A stretch of 64,000 nt of DNA from Alphaproteobacteria bacterium (GCA_019746225.1 JAIESE010000038.1:1-64000), one strand, 5' to 3'; shown: positions 51,336-61,985, numbered from the stretch's first letter. Notes: generated by a model from the letters alone, not told the origin. A program made the numbers and translations.

Positions 51336-52438
51336 GCCTTTATTTAGACTATAACGCCTCAACGCCCTTATGCGGGTCGGCCAAACAAGCCATGCTTGAC
51401 GGAATGGCGTTGGGCGGAAATGCGTCTTCTGTCCATCAATTCGGACGACAAGTGCGGCAAAAAATTGAACAAGCCCGCCAGGACATCGCTGATTATTTTG
51501 AAGCAAGCCCGGCAGGTGTAATCTTTACCAGTGGGGCAACAGAAGCCAACCATTTAGCACTATGTGGGTTTGAGGGTGGCGTTATTATTTCAGCCATCGA
51601 ACATGATTCGATTGATCAAGCCCGCCCCGATCGGGAAGTGTGCCCGGTTGATGGTATGGGAATAATAGATTTAAAGGCTCTTGAGGCCTTGTTACAAAAT
51701 AAGAGTGGACCCGTTTTGGTCTCCGTGATGGCTGCAAATAATGAGACGGGTGTCATTCAACCCCTCCCTCAAGTGGTTGCCATTGCCAAACAGTACGGAG
51801 CTTTGGTCCATTGTGATGCCGTCCAAGCCATCGGGAAAATTCCGCTTTCTTGGGAAGGCATTGATTTAATTTCAATTTCTGCTCATAAACTGGGCGGGCC
51901 ACAAGGCGTGGGCGCTTTGGTCATGCGAACGGATGTTGCCTTAAAAGCCCAATTGCGCGGGGGTGGACAGGAAAGATCCTTTAGATCGGGTACGGAAAAT
52001 TACTTAGGGATCCTCGGCTTTGCAGCTGCTTTGAAAAGGGCAAAACCCCAAGAGTGGATCCCTGTTAAAACGCTGCGTGATGCCCTTGAAAAGCGACTTA
52101 AAGAGAAGAACAGTGAAGCTGTGTTTTTGGCAAATGAAGCTGAGCGCCTGCCCAATACAGCCATTATCGCCATGAAAGGCGTTAAAAGCGCCACCCAAGT
52201 GATGAATTTTGATTTAAAAGGGATCGCCATTTCGGCAGGGGCCGCCTGCTCTTCTGGTAAAGTGAAAAGCTCACGGGTTCTAAAAGCCATGGGTGTGCCA
52301 GATGCCCTTGCGGATTGCTCCATTCGGGTTAGTCTTGGCGTTGATACGCCCCCCGAAATGGTCGATCGATTTTTAGACGTTTGGATAGAAATATATGAAA
52401 GAGCACATGCTCCTTCAAGTTTTGGAGAAATAATATAA
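51332..52438 (+). CDS. Cysteine desulfurase, first of two (NifS-like)
   Basis: The 368-residue pyridoxal-phosphate enzyme has [10 protein letters not shown] with the PLP lysine and [10 protein letters not shown] with the sulfur-carrying cysteine, plus GATEANHLA. It is shorter than the IscS that follows and distinct from it. Two adjacent desulfurases within the isc operon are also known from Rickettsiales. Its precise job beside IscS is unclear; it may serve another acceptor. It overlaps iscR by 4 bases and iscS by 1. Confidence 0.92.
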   Translation: MSLYLDYNASTPLCGSAKQAMLDGMALGGNASSVHQFGRQVRQKIEQARQDIADYFEASPAGVIFTSGATEANHLALCGFEGGVIISAIEHDSIDQARPDREVCPVDGMGIIDLKALEALLQNKSGPVLVSVMAANNETGVIQPLPQVVAIAKQYGALVHCDAVQAIGKIPLSWEGIDLISISAHKLGGPQGVGALVMRTDVALKAQLRGGGQERSFRSGTENYLGILGFAAALKRAKPQEWIPVKTLRDALEKRLKEKNSEAVFLANEAERLPNTAIIAMKGVKSATQVMNFDLKGIAISAGAACSSGKVKSSRVLKAMGVPDALADCSIRVSLGVDTPPEMVDRFLDVWIEIYERAHAPSSFGEII

Positions 52439-53655
52439 TGACAGCAACACAACAAATCTACCTGGACTACCAGGCAACCACCCCTTGTGACCCACGGGTC
52501 GTTGAAAAGATGTTGCCTTTTTTTACAACAAACTTTGGCAACCCACATTCACGAAACCATCCCCATGGCTGGGCCGCTGAAGAGGCCATCGAGGTGGCAA
52601 GAGCTCAAGTAGCCGCGCTTATTGGCGCGGATCCGCGGGAAATTATTTTCACAAGCGGTGCCACGGAATCAAATAACTTAGCCTTAAAAGGCGTGAGTGG
52701 ATTTTATCGGGAAAAGAAAAACCACATCATCACTTGTGTCACAGAACATAAGTGTGTGTTGGACAGCTGCCGTCACCTTGAACAGGAAGGCTTTTCCATA
52801 ACCTATTTGCCGGTCACACCAAGTGGGCTCATCGATTTGGATGTTTTACGAAAGAGCATTCGCCCCGAAACAGTCATGGTTTCTATTATGGCGGTGAACA
52901 ATGAGATCGGCATCATCCAACCCATGGTGGAAATCGGAAAAATATGTCGAGAAGCGGGCGTATTCTTTCACACGGATGCAGCGCAAGCGGTTGGTAAAAT
53001 CCCGATGGATGTTGAGGCCATGAACATTGATTTGATGAGCATCTCGGGCCATAAGATTTATGGTCCCAAAGGCATCGGCGCCCTTTATGTTCGCCGCAAA
53101 CCGCGGGTCCGTCTCCAAGCTATTATTAATGGGGGTGGACAGGAGCGGGGCATGCGATCCGGCACTCTCCCGACCCCTTTATGTGTTGGTTTGGGCGAAG
53201 CTTGCACCATTGCGAAGCGTGAAATGGAAACAGAGGCAACACATATAAAAGCGTTGAGCAATCGTCTTTATCAAGGGCTGACGAAGCAATTGAAGGATGT
53301 CCATTTGAATGGAGAGGGCGCGCCACGTATCCCTGGGAATTTGAATTTAAGTTTCGCTTATGTTGAAGGGGAAGGCCTCATGATGGGCATCAAAGACCTA
53401 TCTGTATCCTCAGGCTCCGCCTGCACCTCATCCTCCCTTGAGCCTTCTTATGTGTTGAGAGCGCTCGGTGTGGAAGAAGAAATGGCCCACACCTCTATTC
53501 GGTTTGGAATTGGGCGCTTCACCACAGAATCTGAAATAGATACGGCGATTGAACAAGTTGTTTCCGCTGTGACGCGCTTGCGCGAAATGAGTCCCCTTTG
53601 GGAAATGGTTCAAGAAGGCATCGACTTAAGAGATATCAAATGGTCAGAACATTAA
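52438..53655 (+). CDS. iscS: Cysteine desulfurase IscS
   Basis: The 405-residue protein begins [15 protein letters not shown], has [10 protein letters not shown] with the PLP lysine, [16 protein letters not shown] and [21 protein letters not shown] with the catalytic cysteine loop, all standard for IscS. It donates sulfur to IscU for cluster assembly. The C-terminus ([20 protein letters not shown]) matches IscS and would contact IscU. Confidence 0.96.
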   Translation: MTATQQIYLDYQATTPCDPRVVEKMLPFFTTNFGNPHSRNHPHGWAAEEAIEVARAQVAALIGADPREIIFTSGATESNNLALKGVSGFYREKKNHIITCVTEHKCVLDSCRHLEQEGFSITYLPVTPSGLIDLDVLRKSIRPETVMVSIMAVNNEIGIIQPMVEIGKICREAGVFFHTDAAQAVGKIPMDVEAMNIDLMSISGHKIYGPKGIGALYVRRKPRVRLQAIINGGGQERGMRSGTLPTPLCVGLGEACTIAKREMETEATHIKALSNRLYQGLTKQLKDVHLNGEGAPRIPGNLNLSFAYVEGEGLMMGIKDLSVSSGSACTSSSLEPSYVLRALGVEEEMAHTSIRFGIGRFTTESEIDTAIEQVVSAVTRLREMSPLWEMVQEGIDLRDIKWSEH

Positions 53656-53670
53656 ATTTAGGAGAGAAAA

Positions 53671-54072
53671 ATGGCCTATAGTAGCAAAGTTATCGATCAC
53701 TATGAAAATCCCCGCAACGTTGGGGCATTTGATAAAAATGACTCGTCTATTGGAACGGGACTCGTTGGAGCCCCAGCTTGTGGCGATGTGATGAAACTTC
53801 AAATCAAGGTAAACAAAAACGGCATTATCGAAGATGCGAAGTTTAAGACCTTTGGTTGTGGATCCGCCATTGCCTCCAGCTCCCTCATCACAGAATGGGT
53901 GAAGGGCAAAACTCTGGGAGAAGCCCAAGCGATTCGAAACACCGAAGTCGCTCAAGCCCTAGCTTTACCTCCTGTTAAGATTCACTGCTCTATTTTAGCA
54001 GAAGATGCAGTAAAAGCAGCCATTGCAGATTACCAGGCCAAGGCTGGTAAACCCGAAGGACCGACAGTATAG
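53671..54072 (+). CDS. iscU: Iron-sulfur cluster scaffold IscU
   Basis: The 133-residue scaffold has Cys37, Cys63 and Cys106 in the usual positions (GAPACGDV, FGCGSA, KIHCSILAED), and LPPVK (99-103), the site recognised by the chaperone HscA. It collects iron and sulfur and passes the cluster on. Confidence 0.97.
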   Translation: MAYSSKVIDHYENPRNVGAFDKNDSSIGTGLVGAPACGDVMKLQIKVNKNGIIEDAKFKTFGCGSAIASSSLITEWVKGKTLGEAQAIRNTEVAQALALPPVKIHCSILAEDAVKAAIADYQAKAGKPEGPTV

Positions 54073-54082
54073 GAATAAGGTT

Positions 54083-54418
54083 ATGAAAGAAGCCCCAATT
54101 ACATTAACGGATGCAGCCTTCGATCGTGTGCAAGCTTTGCTGGCTCAGCGGGGGAAGCCATCCGCTGGGATTCGCATTAGCATTCGCACAAAAGGGTGTT
54201 CTGGGCTATCCTATTCCATAGAATATGCAGACGAGAAAAATCCAATGGATGAAATGATGGAAGTGAATGGGGTGACGATACTGATTGATCCAAAGGCAAT
54301 CCTCTTTATCTTGGGTACTGAAATGGATTACGTGGAAGAAAAAATGCAGTCTGGGTTTGTCTTTCGAAACCCCAATGCAAAAGGCCATTGTGGTTGTGGA
54401 AAGTCCTTCCATGTCTAA
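54083..54418 (+). CDS. iscA: A-type iron-sulfur carrier IscA
   Basis: The 111-residue protein has the three cysteines of A-type carriers in KGCSGLSY and HCGCGKSF. It begins at ATG 54083, after AGGAATAAGG. The last 8 bases overlap hscB. Confidence 0.93.
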   Translation: MKEAPITLTDAAFDRVQALLAQRGKPSAGIRISIRTKGCSGLSYSIEYADEKNPMDEMMEVNGVTILIDPKAILFILGTEMDYVEEKMQSGFVFRNPNAKGHCGCGKSFHV

Positions 54419-54941
54419 TCAGACCCTGAACCCTTTTGAATTGCTCGGATTAGAACCAACCTTTGATGTTGTACCAACCTTACTTGATAAGGCTTATTTT
54501 TCCAGGCAAACCCTCTCTCATCCAGATCGTTTTATTTATCATACAGAACCAGAACGCCTTGCTGCATCTAACCAAGCTTCCGCTTTAAATCATGCTTATG
54601 AGACCTTAAAAAATCCCGCTTTGCGGGCGAAAGCTCTCTTAAAACTGCGCGGCATTGACTTCGGAGATGACCCCAGTAAGACTGTTCAGGATCCCATTAT
54701 CCTGGAAGAAATGATGGATTTGCAAGAAAAGATAGAGGAAGCAGCCTCCCCAGACGATTTTAAACGCATTGAGAGCCAAATTCAGGAACGATTAAAGGAT
54801 GTTATGACGGCCTTTTCAAGCTCCTTACAAAAGGATCAAGACAAGGATCTCTTAAGGGGGTACTTAACACTGACCTATCTGTCGAAAATGATCGGGGATT
54901 TAAAAACCCGTCAGCGACAATCCTCTGTCAAAGTTCTATAG
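54411..54941 (+). CDS. hscB: Co-chaperone HscB (J-domain)
   Basis: The 176-residue protein starts MSNQTLNPFELLGL and has the HPD motif in TLSHPDRF plus a C-terminal helical domain that binds IscU (LEEMMDLQEKIEEA). It stimulates HscA. ATG 54411 lies within the 3' end of iscA. Confidence 0.92.
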   Translation: MSNQTLNPFELLGLEPTFDVVPTLLDKAYFSRQTLSHPDRFIYHTEPERLAASNQASALNHAYETLKNPALRAKALLKLRGIDFGDDPSKTVQDPIILEEMMDLQEKIEEAASPDDFKRIESQIQERLKDVMTAFSSSLQKDQDKDLLRGYLTLTYLSKMIGDLKTRQRQSSVKVL

Positions 54942-54956
54942 AGGGAATCGCAACCA

Positions 54957-56807
54957 ATGCTTTTACAAATTACAGAACCAAACAGAAATCTCGTACAGGA
55001 AAAATTGTCTCAAGCTCTTGCGATTGGGATAGACCTAGGTACCACAAATTCCGTTGTCGCGATTTGTGAAAATCAAAAACCAGTCATCATAACGGACGCT
55101 GAAGGAACGGGCCTTCTTCCTTCCGTTGTTGCTTATCTTAAAGGGAAAGCACCCATCGTTGGAGAAGAAGCTCTTAGCCTCATTGATGAAGTGCCTGATC
55201 ATGTCGTAACCTCCTCAAAACGCCTCATGGGAAGATCTACACAAGAAGCCCTCACGAGTGCGGGAAAATTCACACCCACCCAAAATGAACAAGCCACAGA
55301 CACAATGGTGCAATTAAAAATTGGGGAGACGACAAAAACACCTGTTGAAGTCGCAAGCGACATTTTGCGGACACTCAAACAACGTGCAGAAACGTCTTTA
55401 AAGCAAGCCATTGAAAAAGCTGTCATTACCGTTCCAGCTTATTTCGATGAAGCTGCGCGACAAGCAACAAAGGATGCAGCAAACCTTGCAGGATTGAAAG
55501 TCTTACGGCTCATTAACGAACCAACAGCGGCCGCGCTCGCCTATGGTTTAGATCAAGGGCTGGAAGGCATTTATGCTGTCTATGATTTGGGGGGAGGGAC
55601 ATTCGATATCTCCCTTTTAAACATGACAAAAGGGGTCTTTCAAGTGCTGGCAACAGGGGGCGATGTCACACTTGGCGGAGACGATATTGATCGTTTGCTC
55701 GTGGAGTATTTTCATCATTTATCTCCGGAAATTGATCTCACCCCAGCGCTTTACAAACAAGCCTTGAAAACCATGCGATCTGCAAAAGAATATTTAACTC
55801 ATCAAGATTGTGGAATGTGGGCCTTGCCTGGCGGGAAGGACTTTCCATTGGATCGATCGACCCTTGAAAACTTGAGCGCACCCCTCGTCGAGAAAACAAT
55901 AGACATTTGTCGCCAAGTATTGATTGATGCAGACTTAAGCCCCCAAGACCTGAAAGGTGTCGTCCTTGTAGGAGGCGCCACCCGCATGCCCCTTATCGAA
56001 GGACGTGTCACGGAATTTTTTGGGCAAGATCCCTTAAACCATGTAAACCCTGATGAAGTTGTTGCTCTTGGCGCAGCCTTACAAGCGGAAGCGTTGACAA
56101 AGGGCACCGACACACTGCTTTTGGATGTAACACCGTTATCCTTAGGTTTAGAAACGATGGGCGGCATTGTCGAGAAACTCATTCCCCGAAACACCCCTAT
56201 CCCAGCAACTTTTTCACAAGAGTTTACCACTTACCAAGATGGTCAGACCATGATGAAAATTCACATTCTTCAAGGAGAGCGAGAGCTGGTCGAAAATTGT
56301 CGGTCTTTGGGCGAATTTACATTGAATGGGATTCCCCCCATGGTTGCAGGAGCCGCCCGAATTATGGTTACCCTTATGGTGGATGTGGATGGATTGCTCA
56401 CCGTCAGTGCCACTGAAAAAACAACAAATACACGCCAAGAAGTCACTCTCAAACCCTCCTATGGGTTAAGCGAGGAAGATTACCGACGCATTTTGGCTGA
56501 AAACATCATTCATGGGGAAGGCGACATCAAAAATCGTCTCTTAATCGAAACAAAAGTCAAAGCACAACAGTTGCTTCACCAGCTGGATACGGCTATTAAA
56601 GTAGATGGAGATTTGTTATCAACCGTTGAACGAGAAACTTTAGTTAGGGCCATGGAGGCTTTGGAGCAACGCTTGACAGATGCAGATCAAGACGTCATTG
56701 TGGAGCGACAAAAAATGTTAGAGTCTATGAGTGTTCCTTTCGCAACGCGACGCGTTAAACGCCTGGTTGGCGAAGCCGCCGATGGCCTTTCGCCCGCAAA
56801 AGAGTAA
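54957..56807 (+). CDS. hscA: Fe-S assembly Hsp70 chaperone HscA
   Basis: The 616-residue protein has the Hsp70 ATPase signatures [26 protein letters not shown] and [13 protein letters not shown], and a substrate domain with [16 protein letters not shown]. In this operon it is the HscA dedicated to IscU rather than DnaK. GAGGGAA precedes the ATG. Family, length and context agree. Confidence 0.95.
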   Translation: MLLQITEPNRNLVQEKLSQALAIGIDLGTTNSVVAICENQKPVIITDAEGTGLLPSVVAYLKGKAPIVGEEALSLIDEVPDHVVTSSKRLMGRSTQEALTSAGKFTPTQNEQATDTMVQLKIGETTKTPVEVASDILRTLKQRAETSLKQAIEKAVITVPAYFDEAARQATKDAANLAGLKVLRLINEPTAAALAYGLDQGLEGIYAVYDLGGGTFDISLLNMTKGVFQVLATGGDVTLGGDDIDRLLVEYFHHLSPEIDLTPALYKQALKTMRSAKEYLTHQDCGMWALPGGKDFPLDRSTLENLSAPLVEKTIDICRQVLIDADLSPQDLKGVVLVGGATRMPLIEGRVTEFFGQDPLNHVNPDEVVALGAALQAEALTKGTDTLLLDVTPLSLGLETMGGIVEKLIPRNTPIPATFSQEFTTYQDGQTMMKIHILQGERELVENCRSLGEFTLNGIPPMVAGAARIMVTLMVDVDGLLTVSATEKTTNTRQEVTLKPSYGLSEEDYRRILAENIIHGEGDIKNRLLIETKVKAQQLLHQLDTAIKVDGDLLSTVERETLVRAMEALEQRLTDADQDVIVERQKMLESMSVPFATRRVKRLVGEAADGLSPAKE

Positions 56808-56831
56808 ATTATAAGTTGGAGTTTTAAAAAT

Positions 56832-57161
56832 ATGCCGAATATGACATTCATAACCCCGTCCGGAGATCGCGTTGAAGTTGATGCGCCCATTGGGTTGTCC
56901 GTCCTTGAAATTGCCCATCGTAATAAAGTCGAGCTAGAAGGTGCCTGTGAAGGTTCTCTTGCTTGTTCAACCTGTCACGTAATTATTGAACCCGAATGGT
57001 ATGACCTCCTTTCAGGTGCCACTGAGGATGAGGAAGACATGTTAGATTTGGCCTTTGGTTTGACGCAAACCTCCCGGTTAGGGTGTCAAATTATCATGAC
57101 AGAGGAACTCAATGGCCTCGTCGTCCGTTTGCCAGCCGCTACCCGCAACATGATGTTATAG
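56832..57161 (+). CDS. fdx: [2Fe-2S] ferredoxin, ISC type
   Basis: The 109-residue protein has the adrenodoxin-type ligands [10 protein letters not shown] and LGCQII, with an acidic loop ([15 protein letters not shown]) for partner docking. It supplies electrons for cluster assembly. GGAG lies 8 bases before the ATG. It is the last canonical isc gene. Confidence 0.95.
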   Translation: MPNMTFITPSGDRVEVDAPIGLSVLEIAHRNKVELEGACEGSLACSTCHVIIEPEWYDLLSGATEDEEDMLDLAFGLTQTSRLGCQIIMTEELNGLVVRLPAATRNMML

Positions 57162-57190
57162 GTCGAAAATAACAAAGGTTATAATTTTTG

Positions 57191-57763
57191 ATGACCACGA
57201 GACTATCACCTCTATTTAAGACCTACCACGTGTGGATATGGACGCACCTCGGCGCTGTAATCATGGCATCAATGCTCCTTATTGATCCTAAGTATTGGAA
57301 GGTTCTGACCCCCTATTCAGGCTATTTTTCGGTAGGATTCTTAATCACCGTCTTATCTTTAAGCCCTCTCAAAAAACTCTTCCCGAAATGGATGCTCATC
57401 ACCCTTTTAAATCGACATCGTCAAGAATTCGGCGTGGCCTGTTTTTTTTACGCAACAATCCACATCATTTGCTTTGTTATTAAAAGAGGTGGCATCCTAG
57501 AGACCCTGCCCTACGCCCTTCATCCCGCCATTGCGCCAGTGATGTTGATTGGATACCCAATCCTCTTTCTTCTCGCTATAACGAGCAATAAGTATAGTTC
57601 TAGGAAGCTTACCTTTCTAAAGTGGAAAAAATTGCATAAAAAGGTTTATATCGCTGAAGCCGCCGTGATTATTCATATGATTCTTGTTGGACAAAAGTTT
57701 TGGGCAGCCGTCCTCTTTACCCCCCTTTTAATCTTGCAATTCTTAAGAATAAAGAAAAAATAA
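57191..57763 (+). CDS. Ferric-reductase-like membrane protein (MsrQ/YedZ type)
   Basis: The 190-residue protein has about six membrane helices and conserved histidines in the first, third and fifth helices (YHVWIWTHLG, FYATIHIICF, AAVIIHMIL), which fit haem binding in the ferric reductase-like transmembrane family. MsrQ delivers electrons to the periplasmic reductase MsrP, but msrP is not in the window, so another partner is possible. It lies 29 bases after fdx. Being in the isc operon fits a redox role. Confidence 0.75.
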   Translation: MTTRLSPLFKTYHVWIWTHLGAVIMASMLLIDPKYWKVLTPYSGYFSVGFLITVLSLSPLKKLFPKWMLITLLNRHRQEFGVACFFYATIHIICFVIKRGGILETLPYALHPAIAPVMLIGYPILFLLAITSNKYSSRKLTFLKWKKLHKKVYIAEAAVIIHMILVGQKFWAAVLFTPLLILQFLRIKKK

Positions 57764-57778
57764 AGGAATTTAGGCACT

Positions 57779-58729
57779 TTGCTCCCCCTCTCGCTTCAGG
57801 ATCGCATTCAATCTCTTCTTAAAACATCCGAGCTCAAATCCTCTCTCATTACAGCCCGGGAGAAGCTGACGATGCGCTATCGAGAGAAGAATGGCGGTGG
57901 ATTTGCTTCCTCATCTGAGGCCCTTGCTTATGTTGCCGCAAGGCTGCCCGCTACGTTTGCCGCGATGCAAGCAGTTTTACCTCAAGTTCCCCTACAAGAC
58001 ATTTCTACTATATTGGATTTAGGTGCCGGACCTGGTACCGCTGCTTTGGCAGCTGGCCTTCAGTGGCCGGAAGCCGAAAGGGTTCATTTGGTTGAAAGGG
58101 ATGGTTTTATGAGTGAGGTGTCGCAAAAGCTCCTTCAAGACCTACCAGAGACGAACCACCAGACACTTACTTTCCAATGTGCAAACCTCTTAACTCATTC
58201 TTTGCAGACGCGCTTTGATCTGATTCTCTTGTCATACGTGTTAAATGAACTTTCTCCAGAAGACCAAACGGATGTTTTGAAGAAAGCTTGGTCCGCAACA
58301 GAAAAAGGGCTGGTTATTGTGGTACCCGGAACACCCCTCGCGTACAAACAATTGATGGATTTGCGAGATCTCCTCATTGCTGAAGGTGCCTTTATTGCAG
58401 CACCCTGTCCACATCATGATGCTTGCCCATTGAAAGAAGGGGATTGGTGTCATTTTTCAACGCGCTTATCACGCCCCGCTTTTCATCGTGAAATTAAAAA
58501 GGTTTCACTACCGTACGAAGATGAAAAATACAGCTTTCTTGTAGCATTACGTGATCCTGTGGCGAGGGCTCAAGCTCGGATCATTCGAAAACCAATATTA
58601 CGCTCTGGTCATGTAACTTTAGATTTATGTACCCACAATGGGCTGAAACGCCAAACCGTTTCCAAAAAGGATAAGGCTTTGTATAAACAAGCCACGAAGG
58701 TTGTTTGGGGGAATAGCTGGAAAGGGTGA
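57779..58729 (+). CDS. Rsm22-like S-adenosylmethionine-dependent protein
   Basis: The 316-residue protein has the SAM loop LDLGAGPGTAAL, YVLNEL and the PCPHHDACPLKEGDWCHFSTRLSR Cys-cluster, which is diagnostic of Rsm22 (mitochondrial small ribosomal subunit assembly) and its alphaproteobacterial homologues; the cysteines probably bind an iron-sulfur cluster. That would explain the placement after the isc genes. The start is TTG with AGG upstream; the next ATG (near 57871) would cut the N-terminus. It is 15 bases after the MsrQ-like gene. Confidence 0.85.
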   Translation: MLPLSLQDRIQSLLKTSELKSSLITAREKLTMRYREKNGGGFASSSEALAYVAARLPATFAAMQAVLPQVPLQDISTILDLGAGPGTAALAAGLQWPEAERVHLVERDGFMSEVSQKLLQDLPETNHQTLTFQCANLLTHSLQTRFDLILLSYVLNELSPEDQTDVLKKAWSATEKGLVIVVPGTPLAYKQLMDLRDLLIAEGAFIAAPCPHHDACPLKEGDWCHFSTRLSRPAFHREIKKVSLPYEDEKYSFLVALRDPVARAQARIIRKPILRSGHVTLDLCTHNGLKRQTVSKKDKALYKQATKVVWGNSWKG

Positions 58730-58774
58730 TCAGGTTGTCAAGGAGTTCTCTGAAATACCCGAAAATCCTTTTCA

Positions 58775-58803
58775 TTGTAAGTTAACGATTCTTCCTGTAT
58801 ACT
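58775..58803 (+). promoter_or_regulatory. Sigma-70 promoter of the small RNA
   Basis: TTGTAA (58775-58780) and TATACT (58798-58803) are separated by 17 bases, and the predicted start falls on the first base of the RNA structure near 58810. Confidence 0.7.
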
Positions 58804-58810
58804 GAAAGAT

Positions 58811-58969
58811 GGTGCTGCTAGGTTTGACGGGGTTGCATCCCCGGACCCTATCTAACTTCTCGGAGACTGTCCCTACCAAAACCGTGGTTTTGGCACATGG
58901 TTCCCACCTGCTTGTCAGGTCGCGAGAGGAGCTATACCCCGCCGGCTCAAGTGGCACCAATTTTTTTTT
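58811..58969 (+). ncRNA. Structured small RNA of about 160 nt, possibly 6S-like
   Basis: No protein is encoded. The 5' end GGTGCT (58811-58816) pairs with GGCACC (58953-58958), and a T-run (58961-58969) follows, so promoter, closing stem and terminator coincide. Inside are hairpins GGGG-TTGCAT-CCCC (58829-58842), CCAAAACC-GT-GGTTTTGG (58876-58893) and CCTG-CTTGT-CAGG (58907-58919). CTTCTCG near 58857 can pair with CGAGAGG near 58922, giving a long rod with an internal bubble. The size and rod form suggest 6S RNA; I see no SRP GGAAG motif, no tmRNA end and no tRNA shape. The 6S identity is a guess. Confidence 0.6.
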
Positions 58970-59097
58970 ATACTTCTTAAATGCAATGATCTTTTAGATT
59001 ATAAACAAAACCATGTTGTATAGATTTTTTTAAATTAAAACAAGAAACTAACATGACCATGGTCTCAGGTCTCAGCTCAAAAAAAGCTAATTTTTAG

Positions 59098-59529
59098 CTA
59101 AAGTACCTTTGCATGAGAGGAAGAATAGCGTTTATCAACGACTCTAGCTATGGTTACTTTGTTGCTATAGTGCCCTGGGATGTTTCTATCCCAAGAAACG
59201 TTTGCCGCATATTCTATCCCATACGGCTCAGGTGCAATGCCATTCTGATTAATTTGTTCGATGAGATTTTTCATTTCTTCTAAACCTTCTGGACTTCGAA
59301 GGTACGTAATATAAGGAAAATTGGTTGGACGTTTCTCAGCTTGCGTCAAAACGTCATTTTCTGAAAAAGGAGCTGTCATTCTTTGTCCATCATCGCGTTG
59401 GAATTTTGTACGGCTATTTTGCTGACCTACAGAACTGTCGGGAGTATCTGAATTCATAGCAAAACAGGGCATTCCAATTATAGAACAACAAAGAAAAAAA
59501 CATGCAGTCTTTAAACTTATAGATTTCAT
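59098..59529 (-). CDS. Exported hypothetical protein, 143 aa
   Basis: The signal peptide (SLKTACFFLCCSIIGMPCFAM) ends near residue 23, followed by a polar low-complexity stretch (NSDTPDSSVGQQNSR) and a small domain with FPYITYLRSPEGLEEMKNL and NVSWDRNIPGHYSNKV. GAGGAG upstream sets ATG 59529. No domain is recognised. It resembles a secreted effector in form but lacks the leader motif of the OTU-type group. Confidence 0.6.
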   Translation of the reverse strand: MKSISLKTACFFLCCSIIGMPCFAMNSDTPDSSVGQQNSRTKFQRDDGQRMTAPFSENDVLTQAEKRPTNFPYITYLRSPEGLEEMKNLIEQINQNGIAPEPYGIEYAANVSWDRNIPGHYSNKVTIARVVDKRYSSSHAKVL

Positions 59530-59663
59530 TTTTATCTCCTCATCAATTTTCATTTATAACTTTTATTTAAATAAAATTATTAAAATTTCGATATGAATCT
59601 ATATCATAATTACAAACATATTTCAATATAAACTTTATATCTCAAGCTATTAAAGGGTTAACA

Positions 59664-61706
59664 TTATTCATTTTTATAATCACAACTCCAGGGTCTTTTT
59701 CCAAGAGACTTCCGGACGGATTTTACACAAACCTCTGTTTCAGAAATCCATATTTGATAAGTCCCATCACGTTTTAGGGTGTAACGATCTATTAAAATTT
59801 TTGGTTTTGACCCCAATCTTTTACAGTCCTTCCAAGCGTATCCTGTCGTAACCAGCGCTTTAACTGAGCATCTTTCTCTTGTCATTTGCAACGGGGTATA
59901 AGGGGAAGAATAGGGGTGATTGATTAACAAGACAGAGCCCAGTTTTACACGGGTTTCAGGCCATTCTCTTAACTCTCTCAAACCCAATTCTTTCATCCAT
60001 TGATCAGTGAAAAAGCGCCCGCGCTTTAAGTCTGAGACATAGAGAATATTATCTTTGTGATATGCCAAGACACTACCATCGCCAGCCGCATAAATTGACG
60101 GTTGTGAAGAGAGCAAGGGCGTGAGACACCCAAGACCACAGAGAATGAGCCCACCCCATCTCCAAGACCTTTTCCAAAAACAAACCCACAAACCTCCTAA
60201 AGTAAGGAGGGCCAGAAATGCGGGTGGCGGCGTGGCAACCACAATAGCAGCACCGGGCCAAGAGGACACCATCTTTGCAATCTGTATCAAACTTTCCAGT
60301 CCAAAAGAAAATACGGAAAAAATGAGGGAACTCCCCCCAAAGGGAAGAGTGAGCACACTTAAGGTAGCCGCTGGCATGATCACGATGCTGGTTAAAGGAA
60401 TAGCAAGAAAATTGCCAACGATGGTTTGCAATGTAAATCGATTGAAAATGGCCACCGTATAAGGGGTAGTCGCCAGTGTGGCCACGAGGGTGGTCGCGAT
60501 AAGTCCTGTACCATAAGCCACGAGACGCCGGAAATACCCCCCTTCTAAAGACCATTGACGCAAAGGGGCCCATCCCCCCTCATAGGCCGCAATTAATCCC
60601 ACAACCGCGGCAAAGGAGAGTTGAAAGCTTGCGGACAAGAGACTTTCTGGTCGAAAGAGCAAAATGAGTGTGCCGGCAATAACAACCAACCGCATGGACA
60701 AAGGATTGCGGTCCAACAGAATCCCCACCATGACAATGGTAATCATGACAAAGGCCCTTTGACCGGGAATCCCAAATCCGGAGATACATAAGTATGCAAA
60801 TGTCGCGAGGATCACCAGGACAGCCGTCCATTTCTTGATGGGGTAATTTTCAGCAAGAAAAGGAATGAGAGCGAGGCTCCGTCGAAAGACCAAGAAAACC
60901 AGACCCGCCACAAGTGTCAAATGAAGACCCGATATGGCAAGGATATGAGCCAGGCCTGCATCCGTGAAGGCTTGGCGAATGATGGGGAGTATGCCGGAAC
61001 GATCTCCCGTAATCAGAGCGGCCGCAACCTCACCGGTTTGGCCAGGAAGAAGACGGCGTATAGTTTGTGTCAGACGATACCGCATAGACTCGAGCCATAG
61101 ATACTTATCGTTCTTATCAATCACTTGAATCGGTCCCTTGATACGACCAGTTGCCCCAATCCCTTGAAAGTAAGCTTGACGTCGAAAATTGTAACCGTAC
61201 ACACTCACCGGGTCCGATAGAGGAAGGAGCGATGTCTGAAGAGATACGTGATCACCAATAGCCACAGTCAAGTCTTTCGATAAGGGAAGAGTAAGGCGAA
61301 TTTTGTGCAAATCGACATTTTCAGAAATGTTCAGCTGATCCAAGGTAATGCGATGCCGGTTGGGTTGTTCTTCAATATCCACAATGCGGCCCGTAATCTG
61401 GACGTCATCCATTTTTGTAAGGAGAAAGGGAGTTGCCAGCTGATGGGTGCGAATCTTAGCAGCAACGAACCCGATGCTGAGACTCAAGAGTGCAAGAGAT
61501 AGAATAAGAGACAGATAATTGTGCCTTCTGTAATACATTCCCACACCAAAGAGAAGTAAACTTATGAAAAGAAAGAGGGCTGTGTCGGATAAAGAAGGCT
61601 CATAGGACAGGGAAAAATAGGTCGAGATGCCAATTCCCATACCTACCGGCCACCATAAAAACCAACGAGATTGATCCTCAAAAAAGGCTGTAGATAGAGC
61701 CGCCAT
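59664..61706 (-). CDS. comEC: ComEC/Rec2-type DNA uptake channel
   Basis: The 680-residue polytopic protein has an N-terminal DUF4131 region (VQITGRIVDIEEQPNRHRI, GYNFRRQAYFQGIGATGRIKG), the competence domain with HILAISGLHLTLVAG and GFGIPGQRAF, and a C-terminal remnant of the metallo-beta-lactamase domain (YAAGDGSVLAYHKDNIL) without the full zinc motifs. It would carry single-stranded DNA across the inner membrane. No other competence gene is in the window, so function in uptake is not assured. Confidence 0.88.
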   Translation of the reverse strand: MAALSTAFFEDQSRWFLWWPVGMGIGISTYFSLSYEPSLSDTALFLFISLLLFGVGMYYRRHNYLSLILSLALLSLSIGFVAAKIRTHQLATPFLLTKMDDVQITGRIVDIEEQPNRHRITLDQLNISENVDLHKIRLTLPLSKDLTVAIGDHVSLQTSLLPLSDPVSVYGYNFRRQAYFQGIGATGRIKGPIQVIDKNDKYLWLESMRYRLTQTIRRLLPGQTGEVAAALITGDRSGILPIIRQAFTDAGLAHILAISGLHLTLVAGLVFLVFRRSLALIPFLAENYPIKKWTAVLVILATFAYLCISGFGIPGQRAFVMITIVMVGILLDRNPLSMRLVVIAGTLILLFRPESLLSASFQLSFAAVVGLIAAYEGGWAPLRQWSLEGGYFRRLVAYGTGLIATTLVATLATTPYTVAIFNRFTLQTIVGNFLAIPLTSIVIMPAATLSVLTLPFGGSSLIFSVFSFGLESLIQIAKMVSSWPGAAIVVATPPPAFLALLTLGGLWVCFWKRSWRWGGLILCGLGCLTPLLSSQPSIYAAGDGSVLAYHKDNILYVSDLKRGRFFTDQWMKELGLRELREWPETRVKLGSVLLINHPYSSPYTPLQMTRERCSVKALVTTGYAWKDCKRLGSKPKILIDRYTLKRDGTYQIWISETEVCVKSVRKSLGKRPWSCDYKNE

Positions 61707-61985
61707 AGACTTTCAACCCTAGGTTGAGTTATGTATTCGAGTAAACCCTATGTTTGAAAACACATAATATCAAGGCGATATGTTGACGCAACTAATCCTT
61801 CTCACATGAAAGAAATGATCTAATGTAACCCTTATTGCAGGAAACATATCCTTTGTGGTATTCATAATTTGTTGGTTTTTTCTTGTTTGTCAAAAGCCAA
61901 CTAACAATATTTGAAGTACAATTGACTTAATTTCACTATTTGAATGAAAGCTTTGTGTTTAAATAATTATATAGGAACTCATTTA

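Noticed and set aside
58811..58969. The structured RNA as SRP RNA or tmRNA
   Set aside because: It lacks the SRP GGAAG apical motif and has no tRNA-like end or CCA-terminal acceptor typical of tmRNA.
58809..58997. A 62-codon reading frame over the small RNA
   Set aside because: The promoter, paired ends and terminator point to an RNA gene; the frame has no ribosome site.
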